Positions 36,601 to 46,386 of a DNA stretch of 64,000 nucleotides are shown here, piece by piece. Each line of letters starts with the position of its first letter. Within the stretch, counting starts at the first letter, position 1. A program made the translations under genes and the position numbers. The DNA is from Acidobacteriota bacterium. Its GTDB lineage: Bacteria; Acidobacteriota; Terriglobia; Bryobacterales; Bryobacteraceae. The stretch covers positions 124,001 through 188,000 of the forward strand of contig JANXSF010000021.1 of the NCBI GenBank assembly GCA_025352795.1. The letters are read 5' to 3'. The notes below the pieces were generated by a model. That model saw nothing but the letters and a program-made list of their open reading frames with translations, ran no database searches and was not told the origin of the DNA.

Positions 36601-36854
36601 AGTCAATTCCATCCCCAAAAAGTTTCTACACCCTAAAATTGCAGTCAGTCGTATTCCTTCACGATCTAAGGTGCTTTCGTCAGACTACAAGAATTGATTT
36701 ACAAATACAATATGCTTGTACGGTATATGTCTTTTGTAATGAATAGGATAGATGTAATAATGATACTAGTACTTCCGGGTCTACCACCTTCCTTTTTTCG
36801 CGGAAAAGTTGAGTTTTCTTTCCAAGCGCGCTACTCTTCCTCTAGGCTTTTCAT
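36601..36854. other. AT-rich divergent intergenic region
   Basis: 254 bases between the divergent PEP-CTERM and amidohydrolase genes. It is AT-rich and must hold both promoters, but I see no pair of boxes with good spacing. A 62-codon plus-strand frame here runs into the amidohydrolase start in another frame and looks like chance. Confidence 0.5.
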
Positions 36855-37685
36855 ATGCTTACCCGTAGATACTTACTACTAGGACTAGCCGGGGCTAACG
36901 CCGGTAAAGTAATCGATACCCATACCCACTTCTATGACCCTAGTAGGACTCAGGGAGTACCGTGGCCCCCTTCCAACGACGAACTTCTTTATCGCACCAC
37001 GCTACCCGACCAATTTCAGCAACTCACCCGACCCTTCAACGTGCTCGGCACCGTGGTTGTGGAAGCTAGCCCGTTATTTGAAGACAATCAATGGATACTG
37101 GATCTGGCGCTCCAAAACCCCATCATTTGTGGATTCATTGGCAGGCTTGATCCTACAAAATCAGAATTCGCAGGAAATCTGGCGACGCTCAGTTCAAACC
37201 GATTATTTCGTGGCATTCGATTAGGAGAAAGTGCAATAAAACAAGGACTTGAGAGTAAGTTATTCATCGACAACATGAAGTTATTGGCGGATCGGGGTAT
37301 GACACTGGATGCCATCGGAACCTCGACCATGTTCCCGCTGGTATTGCGACTTACGGATCGCCTACCCAAGTTGAAAATCTCGCTCAACCATCTCCCACTG
37401 GATGGCGAGTCTGCGGCCTTGGCTGAACTTGGCCGACGTCCGCACGTGTACGCCAAAGTCTCCGGCCACTTTCCTAAAACCAGTCAACTGGATCTGCTGT
37501 GGCATACTTTTGGAACCAAGCGTCTGCTTTACGGAAGCAACTGGCCGGTGAGCAACAAGCAGGCCCCCTACGCCACTGTTTTCAATACCGTGCGAGACTA
37601 TTTCCAAACCAAAGGGTCCGCCGCCACGCGCAACTTTTTCTACCGCAACTCGGTCGATTGTTATCAATGGATCAAACGACGCTGA
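36855..37685 (+). CDS. Amidohydrolase-family (COG3618-like) hydrolase
   Basis: 276 aa. After a short basic, hydrophobic head that may be a weak signal (TRRYLLLGLAGANA) comes the metal motif VIDTHTHFYDP (D21, H23, H25), a histidine in ISLNHLPLDG and a C-terminal LLYGSNWPVS, where many relatives have an Asp in place of this Asn. Related enzymes open lactones (fuconolactonase, PDC hydrolase). Asn at the usual metal-ligand position suggests altered metal binding or another substrate. It is followed after 12 bp by the 298-aa protein gene. Confidence 0.82.
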   Translation: MLTRRYLLLGLAGANAGKVIDTHTHFYDPSRTQGVPWPPSNDELLYRTTLPDQFQQLTRPFNVLGTVVVEASPLFEDNQWILDLALQNPIICGFIGRLDPTKSEFAGNLATLSSNRLFRGIRLGESAIKQGLESKLFIDNMKLLADRGMTLDAIGTSTMFPLVLRLTDRLPKLKISLNHLPLDGESAALAELGRRPHVYAKVSGHFPKTSQLDLLWHTFGTKRLLYGSNWPVSNKQAPYATVFNTVRDYFQTKGSAATRNFFYRNSVDCYQWIKRR

Positions 37686-37697
37686 GGTAAATGGACC

Positions 37698-38594
37698 ATG
37701 CAACAGATAGGAATGATAATGCCCCGCATCACCCCCTTGATAATCCTCTTCGCAACGCTGTCGGCGTTTTCTCAAAGCGAAGGTGCTCTAAAGTCATTTT
37801 TTGAAGGCAAACAGGTACGCGTAAAGATCGATATGCCAGCCACCCACAACGGTATCGACATTAACTATCGTGGAACTCCGCCATTGGACTTCAAATCTTA
37901 TTCCCAGCGTTTAAAAAACTATGGGGCGTCACTGCGCAACGGGGATTCGGTGATGGTTACTGCAATTCGATTGAAAGGTAAGAACATTGAGTTCCAATTG
38001 GGTGGCGGTGGCTACGGCACGCTCGGCGACGATACAGGCACGGTGTCGCTACCAGCCATCAGAAAAAGTCGTCGGGAAACCGATTTGGAACGGGATATAC
38101 GCGATGAAAAGGATGCCCGCGTCCGGGATCGCTTGATTCGGGAATTGAGCAGAGTAAGGGATGATCGCCGACGCGATGAGGAGCGTCGCCGTGCTGAGGA
38201 AGCTCGGTTGAAAGAGAATAGGCGTCGTGAGATTCAGGAAAAAGCCATGCAGGCAGGCTCACGTTTCAACCTTTGGTTTCCCAATAATTACTTGAAGGAA
38301 TCAGTTCCAACTCCGCAGGAAATAAAGGACATGTTGGCTGAGTATGTGGACTTCGGATCAGCGCCAATCAGCATGAGTCAACCGCAGCAGACTCCCTCAA
38401 CCAATTTGCCGCAACTAAAGCGAGGAATGACGCCAGAGCAGGTTTACGCCATTGTCGGACGTCCAGTAGATTTTCGCGACGCAAGCGAAGGCCAACTTTC
38501 TATCCACACCGAGCGCTTCTACACTAAAACGGAAAGCATTGAAGTGGACTTTGTAGAAGGCGTGGTCATCCGCTTCAGAATTGCATCTCGTTAG
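37698..38594 (+). CDS. Exported protein with charged coiled coil and SmpA/BamE-like C-terminus
   Basis: 298 aa, or 291 if the third ATG (37719, with AGGA six bases before it) is used. A signal peptide (TPLIILFATLSAFSQS) is followed by a beta-rich region (residues about 25-115), then a highly charged helix of about 60 residues (DLERDIRDEKDARVRDRL, continuing with many R and E) that should form a coiled coil. The C-terminal 60 residues (LKRGMTPEQVYAIVGRPVDF) resemble the SmpA/BamE fold, in which a helix-turn motif precedes beta strands. Family not certain; an envelope role is inferred. Confidence 0.78.
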   Translation: MQQIGMIMPRITPLIILFATLSAFSQSEGALKSFFEGKQVRVKIDMPATHNGIDINYRGTPPLDFKSYSQRLKNYGASLRNGDSVMVTAIRLKGKNIEFQLGGGGYGTLGDDTGTVSLPAIRKSRRETDLERDIRDEKDARVRDRLIRELSRVRDDRRRDEERRRAEEARLKENRRREIQEKAMQAGSRFNLWFPNNYLKESVPTPQEIKDMLAEYVDFGSAPISMSQPQQTPSTNLPQLKRGMTPEQVYAIVGRPVDFRDASEGQLSIHTERFYTKTESIEVDFVEGVVIRFRIASR

Positions 38595-38697
38595 CATTGG
38601 CCTTTGACGTCCCCGTTTTAAATACGGCGCAGTTAGGCTATACTGTAATTTACGTCGCTACAGCGTCGCTGCTGCTAGTGTTTGCGTGGAGGTGTGC

Positions 38698-39234
38698 ATG
38701 TTCCTGAGTGTTCGGGAATTAGAGATACGCCCGCTGCGCTTCGAGGTTTCCTACCCTGTAGGCGATTTCGTATTTGATCAGCCTGGCAGACCTGGTGGGG
38801 TGCTTCAAAGTGAGCCGGTTACCGTTGTTGGTACGGGTGAACTGGAAAGTTCCATTGGCGACATTCGAGTACGTGGCCATGTGAAAACCGTTCTGGTAAC
38901 AGAATGTGTGAAGTGCCTGGAAACAGCTGCCATTCATGTGGATTCCGATTTTGATCTGATGTATTTGCCTGAGGGAACTGAACCTCAGGGGCGTGAAGTG
39001 GAGATCAACGATAAAGAAGCTGAGGTCGGATTCTACCAAGGACACGGCCTTGCATTGCGGGGAGTCATTGAAGAGTTGCTGATGCTGGCCGTTCCCATGC
39101 GGCCGGTTTGCAAAGAAGATTGCTGCGGGCTTTGTCCAGTCTGCGGAGTCAACCGCAATGAAACAGAATGTAATTGCCAGACCCCCGTCATGGACGCCCG
39201 GTGGTCAGGTTTAGATGCTCTTAAAATTAAGTAA
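38698..39234 (+). CDS. yceD: YceD/DUF177 family protein
   Basis: 178 aa. The conserved DUF177 core (VTECVKCLETAAIHVDSDFDL, about 70-90) is followed by a C-terminal cysteine cluster (CKEDCCGLCPVCGVNRNETE, about 137-156) that probably binds zinc. The gene is almost always upstream of rpmF, as here (18 bp), and its product is linked to 23S rRNA processing or ribosome assembly. The ATG at 38698 is chosen over an in-frame GTG 12 bases earlier, because GGAGG lies five bases before the ATG. Confidence 0.92.
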   Translation: MFLSVRELEIRPLRFEVSYPVGDFVFDQPGRPGGVLQSEPVTVVGTGELESSIGDIRVRGHVKTVLVTECVKCLETAAIHVDSDFDLMYLPEGTEPQGREVEINDKEAEVGFYQGHGLALRGVIEELLMLAVPMRPVCKEDCCGLCPVCGVNRNETECNCQTPVMDARWSGLDALKIK

Positions 39235-39252
39235 TACGCAGAAGGAAATAGA

Positions 39253-39435
39253 ATGCCAAATCCCAAACGACGCCACTCCAAACGCCGCACCTCCATGCGC
39301 CGCGCGCACGACTTTCTGACAGTCCCCGGTGTTTCCGAGTGTCCTCAGTGCCACGAAACGAAACTACCTCATCGGGCTTGCCCCCATTGCGGGTTCTACA
39401 AGGGCCGCGAAGTTGTAGAAGTCGAGCAGCAATAG
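39253..39435 (+). CDS. rpmF: 50S ribosomal protein L32
   Basis: 60 aa. Typical L32: basic N-terminus [20 protein letters not shown], then a zinc ribbon with four cysteines (CPQC ... CPHC). It belongs to the conserved yceD-rpmF-plsX order. A purine-rich GAAGGAAAT precedes the ATG. The zinc-binding (C+) version is present. Confidence 0.97.
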   Translation: MPNPKRRHSKRRTSMRRAHDFLTVPGVSECPQCHETKLPHRACPHCGFYKGREVVEVEQQ

Positions 39436-39456
39436 TCTGACATCCCGGAGCCACTT

Positions 39457-40479
39457 TTGCAGACTATGGTGACAATTGCCGTAGACGCAATGGGCGGAGA
39501 TCATGCCCCTAAGGCGGAAGTTGAAGGGGCAATTAGAGCCGTGCGCCAGTACCCTGTCCAGGTGATCCTGGTTGGCAGGGAAGAAATTATTCGCCCCGAA
39601 CTGGATCATCACCCAGGTTGGAAAAGCCTACCCATCACCGTTGTGCATGCCAGTGAAGTGGTCACAATGGAAGATTCCGCCGGTAAATCGCTGCGCAGCA
39701 AGAAAGATTCCTCCATTCGAGTTGCCTGCCGTTTAGTGCGCGAAGGCCAAGCTCAAGGCGTGGTTTCCGCTGGCAATACCGGCGCTGTGATGGCCACCGC
39801 GAAAATGGTCCAAGGGGTTGTCCCCGGCGTTGATCGACCAGCATTAGCAACAGCATTTCCCACCCTTACAGGCAAGCCGGCAGTCATTGTGGATGTTGGT
39901 GCCAATGTGGATTGTAGCGCTGAAATGCTGGCCCAGTTCGCCTTGATGGGTCATCTGTACTCCAAGCTGATTTTCAAGGAAGAGCGACCGCGCGTCGGCA
40001 TTCTTTCTATCGGCGAAGAAGAACATAAGGGCAACGAACTCACCCGTACGGCCTCGGCATTACTCAAAACTATGCCCATCAATTTCATCGGGAACGTTGA
40101 GGGCCGCGACGTCTATTCAGGCCTTGCCGACGTCATTGTTTGCGATGGCTTCATCGGCAATGTGGCCTTGAAAGTCAGCGAAGGCCTAGTTGAAGTGATC
40201 AAGCACATTCTTAAAGAATCGCTGCAATCGACGATTTCCGGTCAGATTGGTGCTGTGCTTTCCAGATCTGCATTCAACAATTTCAAGAAACGTTTGGATT
40301 ACACTGAATACGGCGGGGCACCGTTGTTGGGCGTAAAAGGTGTGACGATCATCAGCCATGGTCGGTCCAATGCCAACGCCATGAAAAATGCAATTCGCGT
40401 TGCATCCGAATTTGCTAGTGAGCATCTGAATAAGATGCTACAAGACAACCTGGATCAATGGCGTAACGGATTGACGTGA
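39457..40479 (+). CDS. plsX: Phosphate acyltransferase PlsX
   Basis: 340 aa. It converts acyl-ACP to acyl phosphate for phospholipid synthesis. Family motifs are present: [10 protein letters not shown] near the start, [10 protein letters not shown] (about 103-112), DVGANVDC (about 147-154), [11 protein letters not shown] (about 229-239). The frame opens with TTG at 39457, with GGAG seven to eight bases before; an ATG three codons later (39466) is the alternative. The stop overlaps the dsbD start by 4 bp. In this window plsC-like acyltransferases occur far away, at 62.7-64 kb. Confidence 0.96.
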   Translation: MQTMVTIAVDAMGGDHAPKAEVEGAIRAVRQYPVQVILVGREEIIRPELDHHPGWKSLPITVVHASEVVTMEDSAGKSLRSKKDSSIRVACRLVREGQAQGVVSAGNTGAVMATAKMVQGVVPGVDRPALATAFPTLTGKPAVIVDVGANVDCSAEMLAQFALMGHLYSKLIFKEERPRVGILSIGEEEHKGNELTRTASALLKTMPINFIGNVEGRDVYSGLADVIVCDGFIGNVALKVSEGLVEVIKHILKESLQSTISGQIGAVLSRSAFNNFKKRLDYTEYGGAPLLGVKGVTIISHGRSNANAMKNAIRVASEFASEHLNKMLQDNLDQWRNGLT

Positions 40480-42350
40480 AATTCCTTCGTATTTTTGGCA
40501 TCATCGGGTTCGCCGCATCGCTTCAGGCACAGCCCCAGAATCCTGTCCAATGGGAACTAAGTCCGCAAGTTGCAAAAGTAGCCCCTGGTTCTGTTGTTAC
40601 CCTACACTTAAAAGCCAAGATCGACGCAGGTTGGCACCTCTATTCCATGACTACGCCCAAAGGCGGCGCGCCGGGTACGAAAATCACTGTTGCTGAAAAT
40701 CCATCGGTTACTTTTCAGAGGTTCTATCAACCCAAACCGGAATCGAGGCTGGATCCAAATTTTGGCGTGCAAACAGAAAGCTATGAGCACGCAACAGAGT
40801 TTCTGATTGAGGCAGTTGTTTCCGCCGATGCCGTTGCTGGTGCGCTGCCGGTGAAGGCTCAACTTCGCTATAGTGCCTGTTCGGAAACACAGTGTCTGCC
40901 TCAGCGGCGCTCCGCTGAGACAACTTTAACCATTGATCCCACCGCGCCCAAATCAACCGCGATCACGGCGCCACCTGAATATCAACTGGTGGACTTGAAC
41001 GTCAAGCCTGCCGAATCTTCTGCTCCGATACCTGCTGCTAAACCGGTTGCCCAGCCCCTGGCCCCATTCCTGTGGCTGGCCTTCGGGCTGGGACTTGCCT
41101 CCCTGTTTACGCCTTGCGTTTTCCCGATGATTCCGTTCACGGTAGGCGCTTTCCTGGATCAAAAAGAGGGTGCCTGGAAGCGAGCGGCTGTGTTCTGTTT
41201 GGGAATCGTTTTCATGTTTACAGCGCTGGGATTTGGCCTGACTTTACTGCTGGGCCCATTCGGCGTGAAAACTTTGAGCGCCAACCCCTGGGCAAACACT
41301 TTCACTGCGCTTATCTTCCTGGCTTTCGGGCTCAGCCTGTTGGGAGCCTTTGAGCTTACCTTGCCCTATGCGGTGGTCAATAAGATGAATGCAGCCTCGG
41401 GTCAAGGCGGCTATGTTGGCGCGTTGCTTGCCGGATTCACATTCACTCTGACTTCGTTTGCATGCGTTGGACCCTTCATGGGAACGTTGCTTGCCGCCAG
41501 CGCACAAGGGCCCAAGCTGCAACCAGTCTTGGGCATGGCTTCCTTCGCCTTTGGTTTGGCGCTGCCGTTCTTCTTTCTGGCACTGTTCCCTGGCGTCCTC
41601 CGCAAAATGCCTCGCAGTGGCGATTGGTTGATGCGCGTGAAAGTTGTCATGGGCTTTATCGTCCTGGCCTGGATGCTGAAGTACCTCAGTAATGTGGATG
41701 CGGTTCTCCAATTGGGCCTGCTGCCTCGGGAACGTTTTCTGGCATTCTGGATTGTTCTGTTCGCCCTTCCTGGAACTTACCTGTTGGGTTGGCTTCCCTT
41801 GGAAGGCATTGATCGGAACGAAAAAATGGGCGTGGCCCGTCTTTGTTTTGGTGCTGCATTCCTAATTTTTGCAGTCAGCCTGATTCCCGGCATGTTTGGT
41901 GGACAGTTGGCTAATTTGGATTCCATGGTTCCCGTCGCCACCCAAACATTAGGTTCCGGCGGCTCTACCAAATCGGAAGGTGCGCTGCAATTTATCAAAG
42001 ACGATTACGCTGGGGCTCTAGCGCAAGCCAAACAGCAAAACAAATTACTATTCGTCGAATTCACTGGCTACGCCTGCAGCAACTGCAAATGGATGAAGGC
42101 CAATATGTTCCCACGTCCTCAAATTCAGGCTGCCTTAAGTAAGCTGGTACTGGCCGACCTCTACACCGATGGTGCCGAACCGGTCAACGATCAGAACGCT
42201 AAAATGCAGGAATCCCGATTCCAAACAGTCGCCACTCCTTTGTATGTCATCCTCAACGGAGATGAAAAAGTGATCGCCACCTTCGCTGGGTCCACCAAAG
42301 ATACTGCTGAGTTCCTCAAATTCCTGCAATCAGGCCAGCCCGCACAATAA
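40476..42350 (+). CDS. dsbD: DsbD-like thiol:disulfide interchange protein
   Basis: 624 aa in three parts. A signal peptide and N-terminal DsbD-alpha-like domain carry a cysteine pair C135/C140 (CSETQCLPQ). The CcdA-type membrane region (about 195-480) has its redox cysteines in [11 protein letters not shown] (C214) and [10 protein letters not shown]. The C-terminal thioredoxin domain has the active site ACSNCKWMK (C534, C537). The protein passes electrons from cytoplasmic thioredoxin to periplasmic thiols, which could include the cytochrome and the peroxiredoxin made in this window (inference). It overlaps plsX by ATGA. Confidence 0.93.
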   Translation: MKFLRIFGIIGFAASLQAQPQNPVQWELSPQVAKVAPGSVVTLHLKAKIDAGWHLYSMTTPKGGAPGTKITVAENPSVTFQRFYQPKPESRLDPNFGVQTESYEHATEFLIEAVVSADAVAGALPVKAQLRYSACSETQCLPQRRSAETTLTIDPTAPKSTAITAPPEYQLVDLNVKPAESSAPIPAAKPVAQPLAPFLWLAFGLGLASLFTPCVFPMIPFTVGAFLDQKEGAWKRAAVFCLGIVFMFTALGFGLTLLLGPFGVKTLSANPWANTFTALIFLAFGLSLLGAFELTLPYAVVNKMNAASGQGGYVGALLAGFTFTLTSFACVGPFMGTLLAASAQGPKLQPVLGMASFAFGLALPFFFLALFPGVLRKMPRSGDWLMRVKVVMGFIVLAWMLKYLSNVDAVLQLGLLPRERFLAFWIVLFALPGTYLLGWLPLEGIDRNEKMGVARLCFGAAFLIFAVSLIPGMFGGQLANLDSMVPVATQTLGSGGSTKSEGALQFIKDDYAGALAQAKQQNKLLFVEFTGYACSNCKWMKANMFPRPQIQAALSKLVLADLYTDGAEPVNDQNAKMQESRFQTVATPLYVILNGDEKVIATFAGSTKDTAEFLKFLQSGQPAQ

Positions 42351-42363
42351 CTGCATAATCAAA

Positions 42364-44544
42364 ATGACAAGCTCTGAAAAAATAGATTCTCAAACGAGTG
42401 ATCGACTTTCGTGCAGGCACATTTTCCTGCCATCTTTATCTTTTTCAAAACTATACTGCGCCGCACTCTTGCTGCCACTAACGTTAGCGGCGCAAGAACC
42501 CATCCGAGGCTTCTCGCAGAGCAGTGCCAAATCGCAATTGGATTTGGAAGCAAAAGCTGTTGCTGCTCTGGACGCCAATCGCATTGGGTCTCATATAAAA
42601 GTGATGTCGGCCAAGCCCCACGCCGCTGGCTCCCCGGCATCGAAGCAAGTGGCCGAGTATGCACTGGAACAGTTCCGCAAATGGGGCCTGGACGCCAGGA
42701 TTGAAACCTTTGAAGCCTTGCTGCCATACCCCTTGGAACGATCTCTGGAAATGATTTCCCCGGTTCACTATAAAGCCAAATTGACCGAACCCGTGATCAA
42801 GTCCGACCCCGATTCCAGCAACGCTCACCAACTTCCCACCTTCAACGCCTACTCCGCATCAGGCGACGTTACTGCCCAAGTGGTTTACGTCAACTACGGT
42901 GTTCCCGAAGATTACGAGTATTTGAAAAAGATGGGAATTGATGTCCGCGGGAAAATTGTTCTGGCCCGTTATGGAAAAAGTTGGCGGGGCACAAAGCCGA
43001 AAGTGGCTGCGGAAAACGGTGCTGCCGCCTGCTTGATTTATTCCGATCCCAAAGACGACGGTTACTGGCGTGGTGACGTCTATCCCAACGGTCCGTTCCG
43101 ACCTTCGCAAGGTGTGCAGCGAGGCAGTGTAATGGATATGCCCCTTTACGTAGGCGATCCGCTGACCCCTGGTTGGGCATCGGAACCAGGCGGCAGGAAA
43201 CTGACCATTGCAGAGGCGAAATCGCTGATGAAAATCCCGGTGATGCCGATTAGTTACGGCGACGCTCGCCCCATTCTGGAAAAATTAGGCGGTCCCACTG
43301 CTCCTGACGATTGGCGCGGTGCTTTGCCCTTCACCTACCACATTGGAGCCGGACCGGCGACGGTTCATTTGAAGCTGAAACTCGATAGCGGGATTCGTCC
43401 CGTGCACAATGTGGTAGGAATGATTGTTGGACAGTTCCCGGATCAGTGGGTGATTTACGGCAATCATCACGATGCCTGGGTGAATGGCGCACACGACCCA
43501 ATCAGCGGTGCGGCAGTGGTTCTGGAAACCGCCTACGCCCTAAACAATCTTCGTAAGACCGGCTGGAAACCGAAACGGACGATAGTTTTCACGCTGTGGG
43601 ATGCTGAGGAATTTGGGCTAATCGGTTCTACAGAATGGGTAGAAAAACATTTGGCAGAATTGAAAAGCAAGGCTGTTGTTTATGTGAATTCCGATACCAA
43701 TGGGCGGGGTTCGTTGGGCAGTGCGGGTTCGTGGTCGCTGGAACAGTTCATGGAACAAGTGGCTCGTGATGTGAAAGATCCCGATTCGGGGAAGAATCTT
43801 TTAGACGCTCCTCGCCGCGTCACTGCGGATAAGCAGAAAGGATTTCGGCTGGAAGCGTTGGGGGCTGGTTCGGACTATGTGGCGTTTTATCATCATGCGG
43901 GAATAGCCAGTTTGAACCTCGGCTTCGCTGGCACAGATTCCGGTGGAGTGTATCATTCCATCTACGATACCTACGCCTGGTATACCCGCTTCGGCGACAA
44001 CAAATTTGTCTACGGCAAGGCACTGGCTGAAGTGATGTCGCGAACCATTTTGCGCATGGCTGAAGCGCAGGTTTTACCATTTGAGTTCGGCAGGCTGGCT
44101 ACAGCAATTCGGCTGCAGGTTGAAGATATTGAAAAGATCAATGCCAAGGGTAACCAGAAAATGGATTGGCAGACGGTTAAGGCTGAGCTGGCGCGCTTGG
44201 AATTGTTGGCCAAACAATTTGAGGCACAAATGATTCGGCTGACTGCTGGAAATGGGAACGGACATCCGGCGCTGTTGGTTGCAAATGCCTCGCTAGCCAA
44301 AGCCGAGCAGGCCTTGTTGATCGATAAAGGCTTGCCCGACAGGCCCTGGTACAAACAGGCATTGTCGGCACCGGGGATGTATACCGGATACGGTGCGAAG
44401 ACGCTTCCAGGCATTCGGGAAGCCGCCGATCGCAACCGGTGGGACGATGCTAATGAGCAAGCCAAAGTGCTGGGGAATGTGCTGAAGAAGTTCAATGGCG
44501 TGCTGGAAGAAGTGACCAGCCAATTTGATCGAGTGCGCCCTTAA
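42364..44544 (+). CDS. M28 peptidase, glutamate carboxypeptidase II / transferrin-receptor-like
   Basis: 726 aa. An N-terminal signal or anchor (KLYCAALLLPLTLAAQ, about 29-44) precedes a PA domain (about 150-330), the M28 zinc domain and a C-terminal helical dimerisation domain (about 580-720), the full GCPII plan. Two-zinc site: NHHDAWVNGAHDPISG (H368, D378), LWDAEEFGLIGSTEW (Glu pair) and VYHSIYDTY (His). It is an exported aminopeptidase or carboxypeptidase for peptides. It follows dsbD by 13 bp. The 3' end meets the flagellar operon with a repeat element between them. Confidence 0.94.
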   Translation: MTSSEKIDSQTSDRLSCRHIFLPSLSFSKLYCAALLLPLTLAAQEPIRGFSQSSAKSQLDLEAKAVAALDANRIGSHIKVMSAKPHAAGSPASKQVAEYALEQFRKWGLDARIETFEALLPYPLERSLEMISPVHYKAKLTEPVIKSDPDSSNAHQLPTFNAYSASGDVTAQVVYVNYGVPEDYEYLKKMGIDVRGKIVLARYGKSWRGTKPKVAAENGAAACLIYSDPKDDGYWRGDVYPNGPFRPSQGVQRGSVMDMPLYVGDPLTPGWASEPGGRKLTIAEAKSLMKIPVMPISYGDARPILEKLGGPTAPDDWRGALPFTYHIGAGPATVHLKLKLDSGIRPVHNVVGMIVGQFPDQWVIYGNHHDAWVNGAHDPISGAAVVLETAYALNNLRKTGWKPKRTIVFTLWDAEEFGLIGSTEWVEKHLAELKSKAVVYVNSDTNGRGSLGSAGSWSLEQFMEQVARDVKDPDSGKNLLDAPRRVTADKQKGFRLEALGAGSDYVAFYHHAGIASLNLGFAGTDSGGVYHSIYDTYAWYTRFGDNKFVYGKALAEVMSRTILRMAEAQVLPFEFGRLATAIRLQVEDIEKINAKGNQKMDWQTVKAELARLELLAKQFEAQMIRLTAGNGNGHPALLVANASLAKAEQALLIDKGLPDRPWYKQALSAPGMYTGYGAKTLPGIREAADRNRWDDANEQAKVLGNVLKKFNGVLEEVTSQFDRVRP

Positions 44545-44550
44545 GACTGT

Positions 44551-44613
44551 CCGCAGATGAACGCAGATAACACCAACAACATTGCTGTTTTAGTTAATCT
44601 GCGTCATCTACGG
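44551..44613. repeat. REP-like imperfect inverted repeat (copy A)
   Basis: Left arm CCGCAGATGAACGCAGAT (44551-44568) and right arm ATCTGCGTCATCTACGG (44597-44613) are imperfect inverse copies. A close relative lies at 53137-53194. The right arm forms the last codons and stop of fliJ. It sits between convergent genes and can fold as a terminator-like hairpin. Confidence 0.6.
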
Positions 44614-45046
44614 ATAATCGTCTTTGCAGGCTGTTGTGGCTTTCTTCGGCTAGCGTTTGCAGTTCTTTATCTGCGGTAATTTGCCACTCTTTGCGGGATT
44701 TAGTTTGCAGTGTTTCGAGCAGTTCAACACGTTGCGTGGCTTCTCGGATAAGACCCTTTGCCGCCGTGATTCGGTGGAATAGTTCCGCTTCGCGAGCTAG
44801 GATTCGGATTTTCTCTTTCTTCAGAAAAGCTGACCGGCTATCGATCTCCACCAGTTCTGGACCAGTAATATATCCGAAATTAGAAAGCGCTTCCGGCCGC
44901 TCCCGGGCTGCCATGCCGATATCGTTGAGTTGCCTTTGACAGTCACCCAGTTCTGCGGTTAAGCGGAACAGTTTCATCTTTTCAACCTCGGCCTGCATCC
45001 TGCGTATCCGCAGTGCCGATGCAAGTGGGAAGAGGAAACGTTTCAT
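44594..45046 (-). CDS. fliJ: Flagellar FliJ-like protein
   Basis: 150 aa, nearly all helical and highly charged, with heptad-like patterns typical of the FliJ coiled coil that links the export ATPase to the export gate. Sequence identity in this family is low, so the call rests on length, composition and position: its ATG overlaps the fliI stop by 4 bp (45043-45046) at the end of the flg/fli operon. The last residues (SVDDAD) and the stop codon come from a REP-like repeat, so the natural C-terminus may have been longer or different. Confidence 0.85.
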   Translation of the reverse strand: MKRFLFPLASALRIRRMQAEVEKMKLFRLTAELGDCQRQLNDIGMAARERPEALSNFGYITGPELVEIDSRSAFLKKEKIRILAREAELFHRITAAKGLIREATQRVELLETLQTKSRKEWQITADKELQTLAEESHNSLQRRLSVDDAD

Positions 45047-46386
45047 TTGATTTGCGCGGCCAATTGGGTCAGTTGTTGCAGGGTGTCGTCCAGCCCGTTG
45101 TTGGCATGTGAATCTTGCCGTAGGAAATTTTCCAGATTCGGTTTCACGCGGATTGCCGAATCAAGGTCGGGGTCGGACCCGGAAACATAGGCTCCCAGTC
45201 GAATCAGATCGGCAGAGCGATGGTAGGAGGCCAGTACCCCTCTAATTTTGCGGGCAGCTTCTTTCTGCTCAGGCGTTGAAATTTGGTTGGCCAACCGACT
45301 CACCGATTGCAACACGTCGATTGCCGGATAGTGGCCAGCGGCACCCATTTCTCTGGACAGTATAATGTGTCCATCGACAATTCCGCGCACCGCATCGCAG
45401 ATGGGTTCATTGAAGTCATCTCCTTCCACCAGGACTGTGAAATAGCCAGTGATGGACCCGGTCTTGAAATTTCCCGCTCGTTCCAGAATTTTGGGAAGTA
45501 AGTTGAATACGGATGGCGTGTAGCCTTTCTGGCTGGGAGGTTCTCCGGCTGCCAAGCCGATTTCCCGTTGGGCCATGGCCAACCTTGTCACTGAGTCCAT
45601 GAACAAAAGCACCTTGGCCCCTTGATCACGAAAGTATTCGGCAACTGCAAGTGCCACAAAAGCTGCTCGAATGCGCAACGGGGCAGGACGATCACTGGTT
45701 GATACCACCAGTACAGAACGCTTCATCCCTTCAGGACCCAGGTCGCGCTCAATGAATCCACGAACCTCGCGGTTGCGTTCGCCGATCATGGCGATCACAC
45801 TGACATCGGCTGAATTTTGGCGACAAATTGTACCCATTAGAGTGCTTTTACCGACTCCACTGCCGCCGAAAATGCCGATTCTTTGCCCTTCGCCGCACGG
45901 CAACATACTGTCGATTACTTTGATCCCGGTGGCTATCGGATTGGTGATATCCACCCGTTCCAGGGGACCCGGAGGTGCACCGAACATTGGGTAGTGGGCC
46001 TCGGGGACAAACGGATCGAGCCCATCCATAGGTCGGCCAAAGCCGTCCAGTACCCGTCCTAGCATCGCGCGCGCCACTGGGACGCTCCCTTCGCCAGTAC
46101 GAGCCACTACTCGATCACCCAGGTGTAACCCTCCCGTTTCCTCTAGCGGCATGGAGAGGACTTTTCCTTTGCGGAAACCTACCACCTGCGTGCGGATCGA
46201 TTGCCCCGATTTCGTGCGGATTTCGCAAAAATCTCCGACACCAGCAGCGGGACCATCGGATTCCACGAGAAGACCAACCATTTCCGTCACAGACCCTGTG
46301 GAAAGGTGAGTTGGGGCTTTTTCGAGGATTTCGAGATATGGAGCCATGCTCCAGCGTTCGGACTGGTTGAGTAATAATTGACTCAT
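45043..46386 (-). CDS. fliI: Flagellum-specific ATP synthase FliI
   Basis: 447 aa. A cytoplasmic ATPase of the flagellar type III export apparatus, related to F1-beta. Walker A is GGSGVGKST (residues 174-182); Walker B (VLLFMDSVTRLAMAQREIGL) carries the DSVTR signature, and PPSQKGYTPSVFNLLPKILE is typical of FliI/YscN. It overlaps fliH upstream by 4 bp and fliJ downstream by 4 bp, so export ATPase, stator and stalk are translated together. Confidence 0.97.
   Translation of the reverse strand: MSQLLLNQSERWSMAPYLEILEKAPTHLSTGSVTEMVGLLVESDGPAAGVGDFCEIRTKSGQSIRTQVVGFRKGKVLSMPLEETGGLHLGDRVVARTGEGSVPVARAMLGRVLDGFGRPMDGLDPFVPEAHYPMFGAPPGPLERVDITNPIATGIKVIDSMLPCGEGQRIGIFGGSGVGKSTLMGTICRQNSADVSVIAMIGERNREVRGFIERDLGPEGMKRSVLVVSTSDRPAPLRIRAAFVALAVAEYFRDQGAKVLLFMDSVTRLAMAQREIGLAAGEPPSQKGYTPSVFNLLPKILERAGNFKTGSITGYFTVLVEGDDFNEPICDAVRGIVDGHIILSREMGAAGHYPAIDVLQSVSRLANQISTPEQKEAARKIRGVLASYHRSADLIRLGAYVSGSDPDLDSAIRVKPNLENFLRQDSHANNGLDDTLQQLTQLAAQIK

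Noticed and set aside
36694-36882. 62-codon plus-strand frame before the amidohydrolase gene
   Set aside because: TTG start without Shine-Dalgarno, overlap with the true start in another frame, random-looking sequence.
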